A stretch of DNA of 64,000 nt. Source: Sphingomonas sp. TZW2008. GTDB lineage: Bacteria; Pseudomonadota; Alphaproteobacteria; Sphingomonadales; Sphingomonadaceae. Location: positions 53,939 through 117,938 of the forward strand of contig NZ_BDJB01000004.1 in assembly GCF_002117915.1 (NCBI RefSeq), read 5' to 3'. Below the pieces are notes generated by a model. It was not told where the DNA came from. It ran no database searches and worked only from the letters and a program-made list of their open reading frames with translations. Below, piece after piece: positions 6,775-14,539 of the stretch. The first letter of the stretch is position 1, and each line of letters begins with the position of its first letter. The position numbers and the translations under genes are program-made.

Positions 6775-8286
6775 GTGTCGCCGACGCTGAAGACGCTCCG
6801 CGAGACGGCGGATCTGCGCCACCTGCGCCAGATCATCGCCGGGCTCGACGAAGGCGTGATCCTGATCGATCCCGACCAGAGCCTGCTCTGGGCGAACGAG
6901 GCTGCGCTGCGCATGCACGGCGTCGACAGCCTCGATGCGCTCGGCACGACGGTCGACGACTATCGCGCGCGCTTCCAACTGCGCTACCGCAACAATCACC
7001 GCCTCGAGGCGGACGACTATCCGATCGAGCGCGTCGTTGCGGGCGATTCCTTCTCCGAAGTTGTCGTTGAGGTGAGCGTGGCGGGCGAGGACAAGCCGCG
7101 CTGGGTTCACCAGGTGCGAAGCCTCGTGCTCAACGACGCCGACGAAGACGATCCGTCGTGCGTCGTACTGGTGATCCAGGACGTGACCGCGCAATACGAG
7201 GCGGAGGACCGTTTCGAACAGTCGTTCAACGCCAATCCGGCGCCGGCGGTGATCTGCCGCCTCGCCGACCTGCGCTACGTCAAGGTCAACCAGGGGTTCC
7301 TGGACATGACCGGCTTCGCCAAGGACGAGGTGTTGTGCAAGACGGTGTATGACATCGACGTGCTGCGCGAGGCGACGCAGCGCGATCTTGCCAAGCAGCG
7401 GCTTACAGAGGGGCGCACGATCCCGCAGATGGAAGCCTCGCTTGATCTGCCGGCGGGGTCCAAGCTGGTCATCGTCGCAGGCCAGCCGATCGATCTCAAC
7501 GATCAGCCGTGCATGCTGTTCACCTTCGCCGATCTGGAGCCGCGGCGGAAGGCCGAGTCGGCGTTGCGCCACAGCGAGGAGCGCTTCACCCGCACCTTCC
7601 AGATGGCGCCCGTGCCGATGGCGATCGGCTCGCGTGACGGACATCGCCTGTGCGAGGTCAACCACAGTTTCGCGGCGCTGACAGGCTATGCCGCGACCGA
7701 GATCATCGGCCGCGCGCTCGGCGACGTCGCCCTGTGGGCGACCGATGCGGTGCGGCAGGAGATCGAGGCCGCGATCGAGCGCGGCGAGGACCTGCGCGGG
7801 CACGAGGCGGCGATCGGCGCCAAGGAGGGCGGGCGGATCGACTGCCTCGTCTCGACCGAGGCGATCACGATCGGCGACGATGCATGCGTGCTGTGGGCGT
7901 TCCAGGACATCACGCAGCGCAAGGCGACCGAGCTCGAACTGGTCGAGGCGATCGAGGCGGTGATGAAGGACACCAGCTGGCTCAGCCGATCGATCATGGA
8001 CAAGCTCGCCCGGCTGCGCGCCCCGGCCCCGGATGAGACGGGCGTCGGGCTCAAGGACCTCACCGTGCGCGAGCGCGAGGTGCTGGCGCTGATCTGCCGC
8101 GGGCTCGACGACAAGAGCATCGCGCGAACGCTCGACGTATCGGGCAACACCGTGCGCAATCACGTCGCGCGGATCTACGCCAAGATCGGCGTCAACCGCC
8201 GCACCGCCGCCGCCGCCTGGGCGCGCGCCCGCGGCTTCGAGAGCGAGATGGTCGCCGCCGGTCTTATTCGGGAGCATTCGGCATGA
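6775..8286 (+). CDS. PAS-domain LuxR-type sensor/regulator
   Basis: About 503 residues. An N-terminal PAS (L-D-E-G-V-I-L-I-D-P-D-Q-S-L-L-W-A-N-E, about 20-150) is followed by a second (F-E-Q-S-F-N-A-N-P-A-P, about 155-265) and a third (F-T-R-T-F-Q-M-A-P-V-P-M, about 275-390). A short linker precedes a C-terminal LuxR helix-turn-helix (L-T-V-R-E-R-E-V-L-A-L-I then K-S-I-A-R-T-L-D-V-S-G-N-T-V-R-N-H). There is no kinase domain, so signal sensing probably acts directly on DNA binding in the cytoplasm. The GTG at 6775 is preferred because upstream codons overlap the CsbD gene. Its neighbours suggest control of an envelope or general stress response. Confidence 0.85.
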   Translation: MSPTLKTLRETADLRHLRQIIAGLDEGVILIDPDQSLLWANEAALRMHGVDSLDALGTTVDDYRARFQLRYRNNHRLEADDYPIERVVAGDSFSEVVVEVSVAGEDKPRWVHQVRSLVLNDADEDDPSCVVLVIQDVTAQYEAEDRFEQSFNANPAPAVICRLADLRYVKVNQGFLDMTGFAKDEVLCKTVYDIDVLREATQRDLAKQRLTEGRTIPQMEASLDLPAGSKLVIVAGQPIDLNDQPCMLFTFADLEPRRKAESALRHSEERFTRTFQMAPVPMAIGSRDGHRLCEVNHSFAALTGYAATEIIGRALGDVALWATDAVRQEIEAAIERGEDLRGHEAAIGAKEGGRIDCLVSTEAITIGDDACVLWAFQDITQRKATELELVEAIEAVMKDTSWLSRSIMDKLARLRAPAPDETGVGLKDLTVREREVLALICRGLDDKSIARTLDVSGNTVRNHVARIYAKIGVNRRTAAAAWARARGFESEMVAAGLIREHSA

Positions 8287-8462
8287 CAGGCGATCGCACG
8301 GGCGAGGGCCCCAAGCGTGCGGCCGCGCGCCGCAAGGGCAAGGGTGCCGCACACGAGATCATCGGCAAGCTGATCGGTGACGACGCCGCCGTCCGCGACG
8401 GCCGCGCCGCACAGGATGACGTGCGCCCGACGAGCAACAAGACATCCGATCAACAGGAGTGA
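8283..8462 (+). CDS. Small CsbD-like protein, 59 aa
   Basis: A 59-residue basic protein whose ATG overlaps the stop of the PAS-LuxR gene (ATGA), so the two are translationally coupled. The core K-G-K-G-A-A-H-E-I-I-G-K-L-I-G-D-D-A-A-V-R-D-G resembles one CsbD-type repeat. The ends are charged and probably disordered. The next gene's ribosome binding site (AGGAG) lies inside its last codons. Function unknown beyond a likely stress association. Confidence 0.6.
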   Translation: MTGDRTGEGPKRAAARRKGKGAAHEIIGKLIGDDAAVRDGRAAQDDVRPTSNKTSDQQE

Positions 8463-8464
8463 CT

Positions 8465-9343
8465 ATGGCAACTAATCTGAACTATGCCGACCTACCGCGC
8501 GAGCAGACCGCGGTAGTCGGCACCATCCGGCGCATCTCGTGGGGCGCGATCTTCGCCGGCGTCGTCATTGCAGTCGCCGTCCAGCTGCTGCTCGGCATTC
8601 TGGGAACGGGCATCGGGCTTTCGATGGTCGATCCGTCGGACGGGACGACGCCGGGCGCGGCGGGCTTCGGTATCGGCGCCGGGATCTACTGGCTGATCAC
8701 CACGATCGTCGCGCTTGGCGCGGGCGGCTATGCGGCCGCGCGCGTCTCGGGTGTTACCGAGCGGTTCGACGCGATGGTTCACGGGCTCGTCGTCTGGGGC
8801 GTCACGCTGATCCTCACGCTGTACCTGCTCACCTCGGCAGTCGGCGGGATCATCGGCGGCGCGTTCCGTACGGTCGGCAGCGTTGCCGGTGCGGCGGGGG
8901 CGACGGTCGGCGCGGCGGCGCCGCAGGTGGCGCAGGTCGCCGGCGTCAGCGCGGCTGACGTGCGCGAACAGGCCTCGGCCTATCTGTCCGATGCGCCGTC
9001 CGATCCGGCGCAGATGACGCCAGAACAGGCGCAGACCGAGGTTGCCAAGCGGCTCCCCGCGCTCGCCCGCGGCGGCGCCGACGGCGCGCGTGCCGAGAAT
9101 GAGATCGTCGACATCGTCGCGGCGCAGCGCAAGATCCCGCGCGATCAGGCGCAGGCGCAGGTGACGCGCGCCAAGGCGCAGTTCGTCCAAGCGAAGAACG
9201 AGACCGTCAAGGATGCCAAGGTCGCGACCGACAAGGTGGCGGGCGCCGCGGCCGGCACGTCGTTCGTGATCGTTCTGGCGCTGCTCGTCGGTGCGGTCGC
9301 CGCTGCCTTCGGCGCTGGCGCCGCAGCCCGCCGCCGCTTCTGA
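8465..9343 (+). CDS. Multi-pass membrane protein, 292 aa
   Basis: Hydrophobic segments lie at about residues 25-50 (G-A-I-F-A-G-V-V-I-A-V-A-V), 70-95, 105-140 and 262-287. Between the last two is a soluble charged helical region rich in alanine and glutamine (about 150-255). The pattern resembles uncharacterised alphaproteobacterial proteins sometimes annotated as PhnA-like or TIGR04086-like; I would not assign either firmly. The ATG at 8465 has AGGAG 5 bases upstream and is preferred over an overlapping GTG. A GC-rich hairpin at 9359-9383 follows the stop. Confidence 0.75.
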   Translation: MATNLNYADLPREQTAVVGTIRRISWGAIFAGVVIAVAVQLLLGILGTGIGLSMVDPSDGTTPGAAGFGIGAGIYWLITTIVALGAGGYAAARVSGVTERFDAMVHGLVVWGVTLILTLYLLTSAVGGIIGGAFRTVGSVAGAAGATVGAAAPQVAQVAGVSAADVREQASAYLSDAPSDPAQMTPEQAQTEVAKRLPALARGGADGARAENEIVDIVAAQRKIPRDQAQAQVTRAKAQFVQAKNETVKDAKVATDKVAGAAAGTSFVIVLALLVGAVAAAFGAGAAARRRF

Positions 9344-9358
9344 TCGGCATCACGGCAC

Positions 9359-9383
9359 GGGGGGCGGCGCAACGCCGCCCCCC
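9359..9383 (+). terminator. GC-rich hairpin, probable attenuator/terminator
   Basis: Perfect 11-bp stem GGGGGGCGGCG / CGCCGCCCCCC with a 3-nt loop (CAA), between the membrane-protein stop and the entericidin-like gene. There is no T-run, so it may only reduce read-through or stabilise the upstream mRNA. Confidence 0.55.
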
Positions 9384-9407
9384 ACCAGAAATAAGGAAGC
9401 CCAATCG

Positions 9408-9548
9408 ATGACAAAGAAGATCGGTCTCGCGCTCGGCCTCACCGCCGCGTTCATCCTCTCGGCCTGCAACACCGTCGACGGCGCCGGCCGCGACCTCAAA
9501 TCCGCCGGCGAGGCGGTGTCCGACGCGTCGGGCAAGGACGGCAAGTAA
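9408..9548 (+). CDS. Entericidin A/B family lipoprotein
   Basis: A 46-residue lipoprotein. The signal (K-K-I-G-L-A-L-G-L-T-A-A-F-I-L-S-A-C-N-T) has a lipobox Cys20, followed by V-D-G-A-G-R-D-L-K-S-A-G-E-A-V-S-D-A. This closely fits the entericidin pattern N-T-V-x-G-x-G-x-D-(x)-x-x-x-G-x-A-(I/V). Entericidins are small membrane lipoproteins of toxin/antidote fame in enterics, but alphaproteobacterial copies usually occur singly and are general-stress targets. AAGGAAG precedes the ATG. It is followed by a terminator. Confidence 0.85.
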   Translation: MTKKIGLALGLTAAFILSACNTVDGAGRDLKSAGEAVSDASGKDGK

Positions 9549-9554
9549 CATGAT

Positions 9555-9585
9555 CCGGGGCGGCGGCGATGCGCCGTTGCCCCGG
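9555..9585 (+). terminator. Hairpin terminator after the entericidin-like gene
   Basis: Outer stem CCGGGGC / GCCCCGG enclosing a second GC-rich stem (GGCG..CGCC). It lies between the convergent entericidin-like gene and the minus-strand exporter gene (ending at 9592), so it could serve both directions. No clear T-tract. Confidence 0.55.
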
Positions 9586-9591
9586 CATGCT

Positions 9592-10629
9592 TCAGAGCAG
9601 GAGGATTGCTCCCGCCAGCGACAGCGCCAGTGCCACCAGCGACGCGGTGACGATCACCAAGATCGGCTTGACCCCGGTCTCGAGCAGCGAACTCATCGGC
9701 GCGCGGATCCCCGTCGCCGCCACTGCGCAGGCGAGACACGCAGTTGCGACGTCCTGTGCGCCGCGGCTCGCCACCGCCGGGATGACGCCGAGCGAGTTGA
9801 TCCCGGCGAAGACGAAGAAGCCGACGACGAACCAGGGCAGCGTAATGCCCGTCTTCTTACCGTCTTCGGGCCGGAAGAATGCGGCGACTAGCGCCAGCAC
9901 CGGTGCAAGCAGCGCGACGCGCGTCAGCTTGACGATCGCGGCGATCTGCCCCGCACCATCCGAATAGCTGTAGCCGGCGCCCAGCGCCTGCGCGACGTCG
10001 TGGATCGACGCACCCAGCATGAAGCCCGCCTGCCGGTCGCTGAGCCCAAGCTGATGGGCCAGGGTAGGGTAGAGAAACATCGCGCTCGCGCTCGCTGCCG
10101 AAATCACGACGAGCACCAGCGCGAGCTGCGCCTGATTGGCGCGCTTCTCGCCCAGCGTCGTCGCCAGCGCCATCGCCGCGGACGCGCCGCAGATCGCCAC
10201 CGCGCCGCCCGCCAGCGTGCCGAACGCGCTACCCAGCCCTAGCGCGCGCGCAATAAGCACGCCGCTGCCCAGCGTCACCAGCAGAATCACCATCACCGCC
10301 AGCAGCGTCATAGGCCCGAGCCCGACGATCTGCCCCATCGTGATCCGCGCGCCGACCAGCACGATGCCCCACCGCAGCAGCGTCTTGGACGCGAAGCCGA
10401 GCCCCGGTCCCATGCGCGGATCGGCGCCGAGGAAGTTGAGCGCGAGCCCGATCAGCAGCGCCATCAGCGTCAGCGGCGCGCTATAGTGATCGGCGACGAA
10501 CGCCGCCGCCATCGTCGCCAGCACCGCGACCATCAGCCCGGGCACCAGATCGCGCCAGCTCGCTTTCGGGGACGGCTCGAGATCGTTGTAGAGATCCGCG
10601 GCGAGGGGGAGGGTGGGGTATCCGGTCAC
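9592..10629 (-). CDS. YeiH/UPF0324 family putative sulfate (sulfite) exporter
   Basis: A 345-residue protein with about ten hydrophobic segments and the family landmarks L-L-R-W-G-I-V-L-V-G-A-R, G-G-A-V-A-I-C-G-A-S-A-A, G-A-S-I-H-D-V-A-Q-A-L-G-A-G and K-L-T-R-V-A-L-L-A-P. This family (PF03601) is annotated as putative sulfate exporters and sits in the inner membrane; substrates are mostly unproven. It is the last gene of the minus-strand operon that begins with the aldo/keto reductase, 78 bp behind the sulfoquinovosidase. That makes export of the sulfite released from sulfoquinovose its likely job here. It starts with GTG. Confidence 0.85.
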   Translation of the reverse strand: MTGYPTLPLAADLYNDLEPSPKASWRDLVPGLMVAVLATMAAAFVADHYSAPLTLMALLIGLALNFLGADPRMGPGLGFASKTLLRWGIVLVGARITMGQIVGLGPMTLLAVMVILLVTLGSGVLIARALGLGSAFGTLAGGAVAICGASAAMALATTLGEKRANQAQLALVLVVISAASASAMFLYPTLAHQLGLSDRQAGFMLGASIHDVAQALGAGYSYSDGAGQIAAIVKLTRVALLAPVLALVAAFFRPEDGKKTGITLPWFVVGFFVFAGINSLGVIPAVASRGAQDVATACLACAVAATGIRAPMSSLLETGVKPILVIVTASLVALALSLAGAILLL

Positions 10630-10707
10630 GTCATATCCATTGAAGCATCTGGCGCCGCCGTACGACCGGCGAAAGTCGTCGGCCCCGCTCGGCAGCGCGC
10701 GTGATCG

Positions 10708-12705
10708 TCACGCCATCGCAATCGCCGCGAACAGCGCGGCGAAGTCGCTGTCGGTCCGCCAGAACACGGGCGGCTGCCCGATCGGCGCCGCGACCTCGAC
10801 GCTTTGCCCGCCGGCGTAGGTCTCGTCCGACCACAGATGCCGCCACTCGGCGCCCGCGGGAAGGTACGCCGACCAGCGCGCGGCGCCCGCCGCGATCACC
10901 GGTGCGACGATCAGGTCGCGCCCGTAAGCGAATTGCGTCTCGACGTCCCAGCTGGCTTCGTCGTCCTCGTAATCGAGGAACATCGCGCGTTGCAGCGGCA
11001 GTCCGGTCGCTGCCGCTTCGGCACACAAATGCGCGACATAGGGCGCGAGCGCCGCGTGGACCCGCGTCATCGCGACGAAATGCGCCAGCACTTGCCGATC
11101 GCCATCAAGCTGCAGGTTGCTGTCGGGCCGGTTTCCCTCATGGCTGCGCATGACCGGCGAGAATGCCGACAGCTCGCTCCACCGCATCAACAGTTCGGGC
11201 GTGCGGACATTGTCGTACAGGCTGGTGTAGCCGCCCAGATCGCTGTGGTGATACGCGTTGCCGACGAGGCCCGACGACAGCGCGCCGCGGACCACGGTGC
11301 CGATCCCGTCGTGGCGCGAGAAATCGACGCACTGGTCGCCCGCCCACAGCAGTGGACAGTACGCACCGACGCCGGTGAAGCCGGCGCGCATGAAGAACAC
11401 CGCGTCGCCCGTCCGGCCGCGGCTGGCGACCGCACGCGCGTTCACCTCCGCCCAAATCGTCGGCCAGGCATTGTGCGCGAGCATCCCGTCGCTACCGTCG
11501 TAGAGCCGCACGTCGGTCGGCAGATACTCGCCGAAATCAGCCATCCAGCCCGACAGGCCGATGTCGAGCATTTCCTGCCCGATCACCCGCTCGGCGAACC
11601 ACGCCGCCGCGGCCGGATTGGTGAAGTCCACAACGCCGCAGTCGAATTCACCGAAATCAACCAGATACGGCTCGTCCGCATCGAGTTTTAGCGCGAGGTA
11701 ACCCACATCGCGCGCCTCGCCATATTGCGTCCCGTCGACCGCAAGATAAGGATTGACGTAGCCGAGGAAGCGGATGCCGCGATCGTTCAGCTCAGCGATC
11801 TTCTGCTTGAGATGCGGGTAGCGCGCGTCGTTCGCCTTCCAGTCCCAGAACAGCCGCTTGCCGAAACTGGTGACGCGCAGGCCGACCCAGTCCTCGCACC
11901 ACAGACCGGTGACGATTGCGCCCGCGGCAAGCATCGCCTCCATCCGCTCGAAGCTGCGCGTGCCGTCCTTCAATCCCAGGATCGCGCCCGAATAGGCCCA
12001 TTCGGGGAGCAGCGGCTGGCGGCCGAAGCGCGTCGACAATTGCTCGACGATCGCAGCGAAGCGGTTCGCGGCGAAAAGCTCGATCCGCGCCGGGACTTCC
12101 CACACCGCGATCTCGGGCGCCGCCGCGTCGCGGAAGTCGAAGCAGCTGTACGCCGTCGTGTCGACGTGCAGGGCGTAGCGGCGCGACGACAGATAGGTCG
12201 GCTGCGGATAATTGGTGTTCCAGTAATCGCCGCCCGAGCGGTGGTCGCGATCGCACTGGAACGTCATTAGCGTCGACTTGTCGCGGCCGACGCCGGGCTC
12301 CGACGTCCACATCGGGAAGCGCCGTCCCGCCATGTCAACGTAGGACAATTGCTCGCCGCCGCCCCAGAAGCGCTCGCCGGCGTCGCCGACGCACGTCAGC
12401 CAGAAGCGATTGAGCACCGCGTCGTGCGCATCGAGGTGCAGCGCGCCGTCGCGCAGCGTTACCGTCAGCAGCGTTGCGCTACCTTCGGCCGACAGCAGGA
12501 TCGTATCACCGTCGATCGTCGCCCCGCGTAGCGCGATCCGCTCCGCCAGCCGGTCCTCGAGGAAGTAATTGCCGCGGTACATGTCGACCAGCGGCGTTCC
12601 CGTGCCGACGAACAGCGCGGGCGAATCGGGGCGATGGCGGATGACCAGCGCGACACCGGCGTAGATGTCGAAGCCGCCATCGACCGCGTCGAGCCGCAGC
12701 GTCAT
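10708..12705 (-). CDS. smoI: Sulfoquinovosidase, glycoside hydrolase family 31
   Basis: Hydrolyses alpha-sulfoquinovosides such as SQ-glycerol to free sulfoquinovose. The 665-residue sequence follows E. coli YihQ almost block by block (F-P-M-W-T-S-E-P-G-V-G-R; T-S-F-G-K-R; S-G-W-M-A-D-F-G-E-Y-L-P-T-D; H-H-S-D-L-G-G-Y). The nucleophile is Asp390 and the acid/base Asp457 (W-A-G-D-Q). Sulfonate recognition residues are Lys246, Glu271, Arg284, Trp287 and Tyr493, the K-E-R-W-Y version known from Agrobacterium; E. coli has Q-Q-R-W-Y. These residues separate SQases from ordinary alpha-glucosidases. No signal peptide is seen, so it should act in the cytoplasm. The ATG overlaps the flavin reductase stop (ATGA). 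Confidence 0.92.
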   Translation of the reverse strand: MTLRLDAVDGGFDIYAGVALVIRHRPDSPALFVGTGTPLVDMYRGNYFLEDRLAERIALRGATIDGDTILLSAEGSATLLTVTLRDGALHLDAHDAVLNRFWLTCVGDAGERFWGGGEQLSYVDMAGRRFPMWTSEPGVGRDKSTLMTFQCDRDHRSGGDYWNTNYPQPTYLSSRRYALHVDTTAYSCFDFRDAAAPEIAVWEVPARIELFAANRFAAIVEQLSTRFGRQPLLPEWAYSGAILGLKDGTRSFERMEAMLAAGAIVTGLWCEDWVGLRVTSFGKRLFWDWKANDARYPHLKQKIAELNDRGIRFLGYVNPYLAVDGTQYGEARDVGYLALKLDADEPYLVDFGEFDCGVVDFTNPAAAAWFAERVIGQEMLDIGLSGWMADFGEYLPTDVRLYDGSDGMLAHNAWPTIWAEVNARAVASRGRTGDAVFFMRAGFTGVGAYCPLLWAGDQCVDFSRHDGIGTVVRGALSSGLVGNAYHHSDLGGYTSLYDNVRTPELLMRWSELSAFSPVMRSHEGNRPDSNLQLDGDRQVLAHFVAMTRVHAALAPYVAHLCAEAAATGLPLQRAMFLDYEDDEASWDVETQFAYGRDLIVAPVIAAGAARWSAYLPAGAEWRHLWSDETYAGGQSVEVAAPIGQPPVFWRTDSDFAALFAAIAMA

Positions 12706-13313
12706 GCCGCGACGCCCGCTGCCGGGCTTGCCGCTTGGCGCACGGCAACGTCGCGCAGCGCTGCCGCGGCGACCTGTCGGCCGACCAGTCGCAGCTGCTC
12801 GGCAACCGCTTGATCGCTGCATCCGCCCTCCGCGTCGAGCTTCGCCTGCGCGCTGTTCACCGTCGCGGCGAACGGCGTTGGCCAGCCACGTAGTGCGTGC
12901 GCGATCGAGCGCAGCGCCGCCACCGTCGATCCGGTCGCCTGCCAGCCGTACGCGGTGGCGATCAGCCCGACCGGCACGTCGGCGAGATAGGGGCGCGGAT
13001 CACGTGCGGTTTCCTCAAGCAGGTCGATCGCGTTCTTGACGAGCCCCGATACGCTGCCGTGATATCCGGGCGAGGCGATGATGACGCCCGACGCGGCGCG
13101 CACCGCGGCGACCAGCGCGGTCTCGTCCGCCGTGCGCTCGGCCAGGCCCGGGGTGTAGAGCGGCAGCTGGACGAGCGCGGCGCCGCCGAACAGCTGCGTC
13201 TCGGCGCCTGCCTCCGCCGCCGCGGCGAGCGCGATCTCGAGCGCCCGCTCGGTCGATGATCCGGCGACGGTCGTCCCACCGATGCCGACGATCAATGGTT
13301 TGTGGTGGGTCAT
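12702..13313 (-). CDS. smoA: NAD(P)H-dependent FMN reductase (SmoA-like)
   Basis: Supplies reduced FMN to the neighbouring flavin-dependent sulfonate monooxygenase. The 203-residue flavodoxin-like protein has the N-terminal loop V-G-I-G-G-T-T-V-A-G-S-S-T, the S-P-G-Y-H-G-S-V-S-G-L-V-K-N-A-I-D flavin-site motif, and no transmembrane segment. Length and motifs match the NADPH-dependent FMN reductase family (SsuE/SmoA type). ATG at 13311-13313 is preceded by GGGGAGAGG. It lies between smoC (150 bp upstream, separated by a repeat) and the sulfoquinovosidase (4-bp overlap). Paired two-component monooxygenases almost always have such a partner. Confidence 0.85.
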   Translation of the reverse strand: MTHHKPLIVGIGGTTVAGSSTERALEIALAAAAEAGAETQLFGGAALVQLPLYTPGLAERTADETALVAAVRAASGVIIASPGYHGSVSGLVKNAIDLLEETARDPRPYLADVPVGLIATAYGWQATGSTVAALRSIAHALRGWPTPFAATVNSAQAKLDAEGGCSDQAVAEQLRLVGRQVAAAALRDVAVRQAASPAAGVAA

Positions 13314-13366
13314 CGTCCTCTCCCCGGTCGTCGCTATCGTTCTTCGGTGACCCGGCTCGTCAATGC

Positions 13367-13424
13367 GAGCGTAGCGAAGCAAGCCAGTGTCGAGCGCGGG
13401 GCTCTGCTATGCTTCGCTGCGCTC
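13367..13424. repeat. REP-like inverted repeat inside the smo operon
   Basis: GAGCGTAGCGAAGCA (13367-13381) and TGCTTCGCTGCGCTC (13410-13424) pair at 14 of 15 positions. The left arm belongs to the TGCGAGCGTAGCGAAGCAA type of dispersed palindromic repeat that I associate with alphaproteobacterial chromosomes. It lies in the only sizeable gap of the operon, between smoC and smoA, and could form a processing or stabilising hairpin in the mRNA. Confidence 0.7.
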
Positions 13425-13462
13425 ACAGCGACGGCAACGGATCGATGCAACGCGGTCACGCC

Positions 13463-14539
13463 TTAAAGGATGAGCGGCCCGTGGCTGAGCTTGGGCAGCA
13501 CGTGCCGCGCGAACAGATCCGCTTCGGCGGCGTGCGGATAGCCCGACAGGATAAACGCCTCGATCCCCATGTCTTGGTACATCCGAAGCTTGGCGAGCAC
13601 CTGATCGGGATCGCCGACAATCGCCGCGCCGCAGCCCGACCGTGCCCGGCCGACGCCGGTCCATAGATGCTCCTCGGCATAGCCGTCGTCCTTCGATCCC
13701 TCGCGCAGCGCGGCTTGCGCCGCGACGCCGGTCGACGTCGTGTCGAGCGACTTGTTGCGGATCGCCTCGCCTTCCTTGGCGTCGAGCTTCGACAGCAGCC
13801 GATCGGCAGCGGCGCGCGCCTCTGCCTCGGTATCGCGCACGATCACATGCGCACGATAGCCGAACTTGAGCGTGCGGCCGTGCTTCGCGGCGCGCGCCGT
13901 CATGTCGTCGATGATAGCCTGCACGGCCTCGCGCTTGTCGGGCCACATCAGATAGACGTCCGCCCCCTGCGCCGCGACCTCGCGCGCGTCGGGCGACAGG
14001 CCGCCGAAATACAGCGGCGGCGCCTTGCCTGACACCGTCGTCACCGCCGGCGGATCGAGCTTGAGCTGCCAGAACTCGCCCTGGTGATCGAGCGCTTCGC
14101 CGTTGAGCATCGTCTTGAGGATCTGCATCGCCTCGAGCGTGCGGGCGTAGCGCGGTGCGCTCGCCAGCGTCTCGCCCGGCAGGTCTGACGAGATGATGTT
14201 CACCGTCAGGCGTCCGCCCAGAATGCGATCAATCGTCGCGATCTGGCGTGCCAGCTGCGGCGGCCAGCTCTCGCCGATCCGTACCGCCATCAGCAGGCGA
14301 ATACGCTCGACCATCGTCGCGATCGCCGCGGCGAAAGCGGTGGTGTCGATCCCCAGTGCATAGCCCGACGGCAGCAGGATGTTGTCGAACCCGCCGCTCT
14401 CGGCCTGCAGCACGATGTCGCGGCAATGCTCCCAGCTCGACTTCAGCTTCGGATCGGGAACGCCGAGGAATTCATAGTCGTCGTCGCACAGCGCCGAGAA
14501 CCAGCTGACTTCACACGATTTGGCTTGCGTCTCGCTCAC
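13463..14539 (-). CDS. smoC: SsuD-type flavin-dependent sulfoquinovose monooxygenase (SmoC-like)
   Basis: Predicted to use FMNH2 and O2 to cleave the C-S bond of sulfoquinovose, giving sulfite and 6-oxo-glucose. The 358-residue bacterial-luciferase fold has clear SsuD correspondences: P-P-L-Y-F-G-G, F-G-Y-R-A-H-V-I-V-R (His231, matching the SsuD active-site histidine), L-W-T-G-V-G then G-A-A-I-V-G-D, and the C-terminal F-I-L-S-G-Y-P-H. The loop that holds Cys54 in SsuD reads S-G-Y-A-L-G-I-D here, without cysteine, so it is not a simple SsuD orthologue. The GTG overlaps the reductase stop (GTGA). Context with a sulfoquinovosidase is what favours SQ over alkanesulfonates. Confidence 0.85.
   Translation of the reverse strand: MSETQAKSCEVSWFSALCDDDYEFLGVPDPKLKSSWEHCRDIVLQAESGGFDNILLPSGYALGIDTTAFAAAIATMVERIRLLMAVRIGESWPPQLARQIATIDRILGGRLTVNIISSDLPGETLASAPRYARTLEAMQILKTMLNGEALDHQGEFWQLKLDPPAVTTVSGKAPPLYFGGLSPDAREVAAQGADVYLMWPDKREAVQAIIDDMTARAAKHGRTLKFGYRAHVIVRDTEAEARAAADRLLSKLDAKEGEAIRNKSLDTTSTGVAAQAALREGSKDDGYAEEHLWTGVGRARSGCGAAIVGDPDQVLAKLRMYQDMGIEAFILSGYPHAAEADLFARHVLPKLSHGPLIL

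Noticed and set aside
6727..8352. 541-codon minus-strand frame under the PAS-LuxR gene
   Set aside because: Composition (His/Arg/Leu-rich, no domains) is that of an antisense shadow; the plus strand has three PAS domains and a helix-turn-helix.
10804..12270. Long plus-strand frames opposite the sulfoquinovosidase
   Set aside because: Arg/Pro/Ala-rich composition and no motifs; they mirror codon bias of the real minus-strand gene.
11000..12705. Reading the GH31 gene as a plain alpha-glucosidase
   Set aside because: All five sulfonate-pocket residues and the flavin monooxygenase neighbours argue for sulfoquinovosidase.
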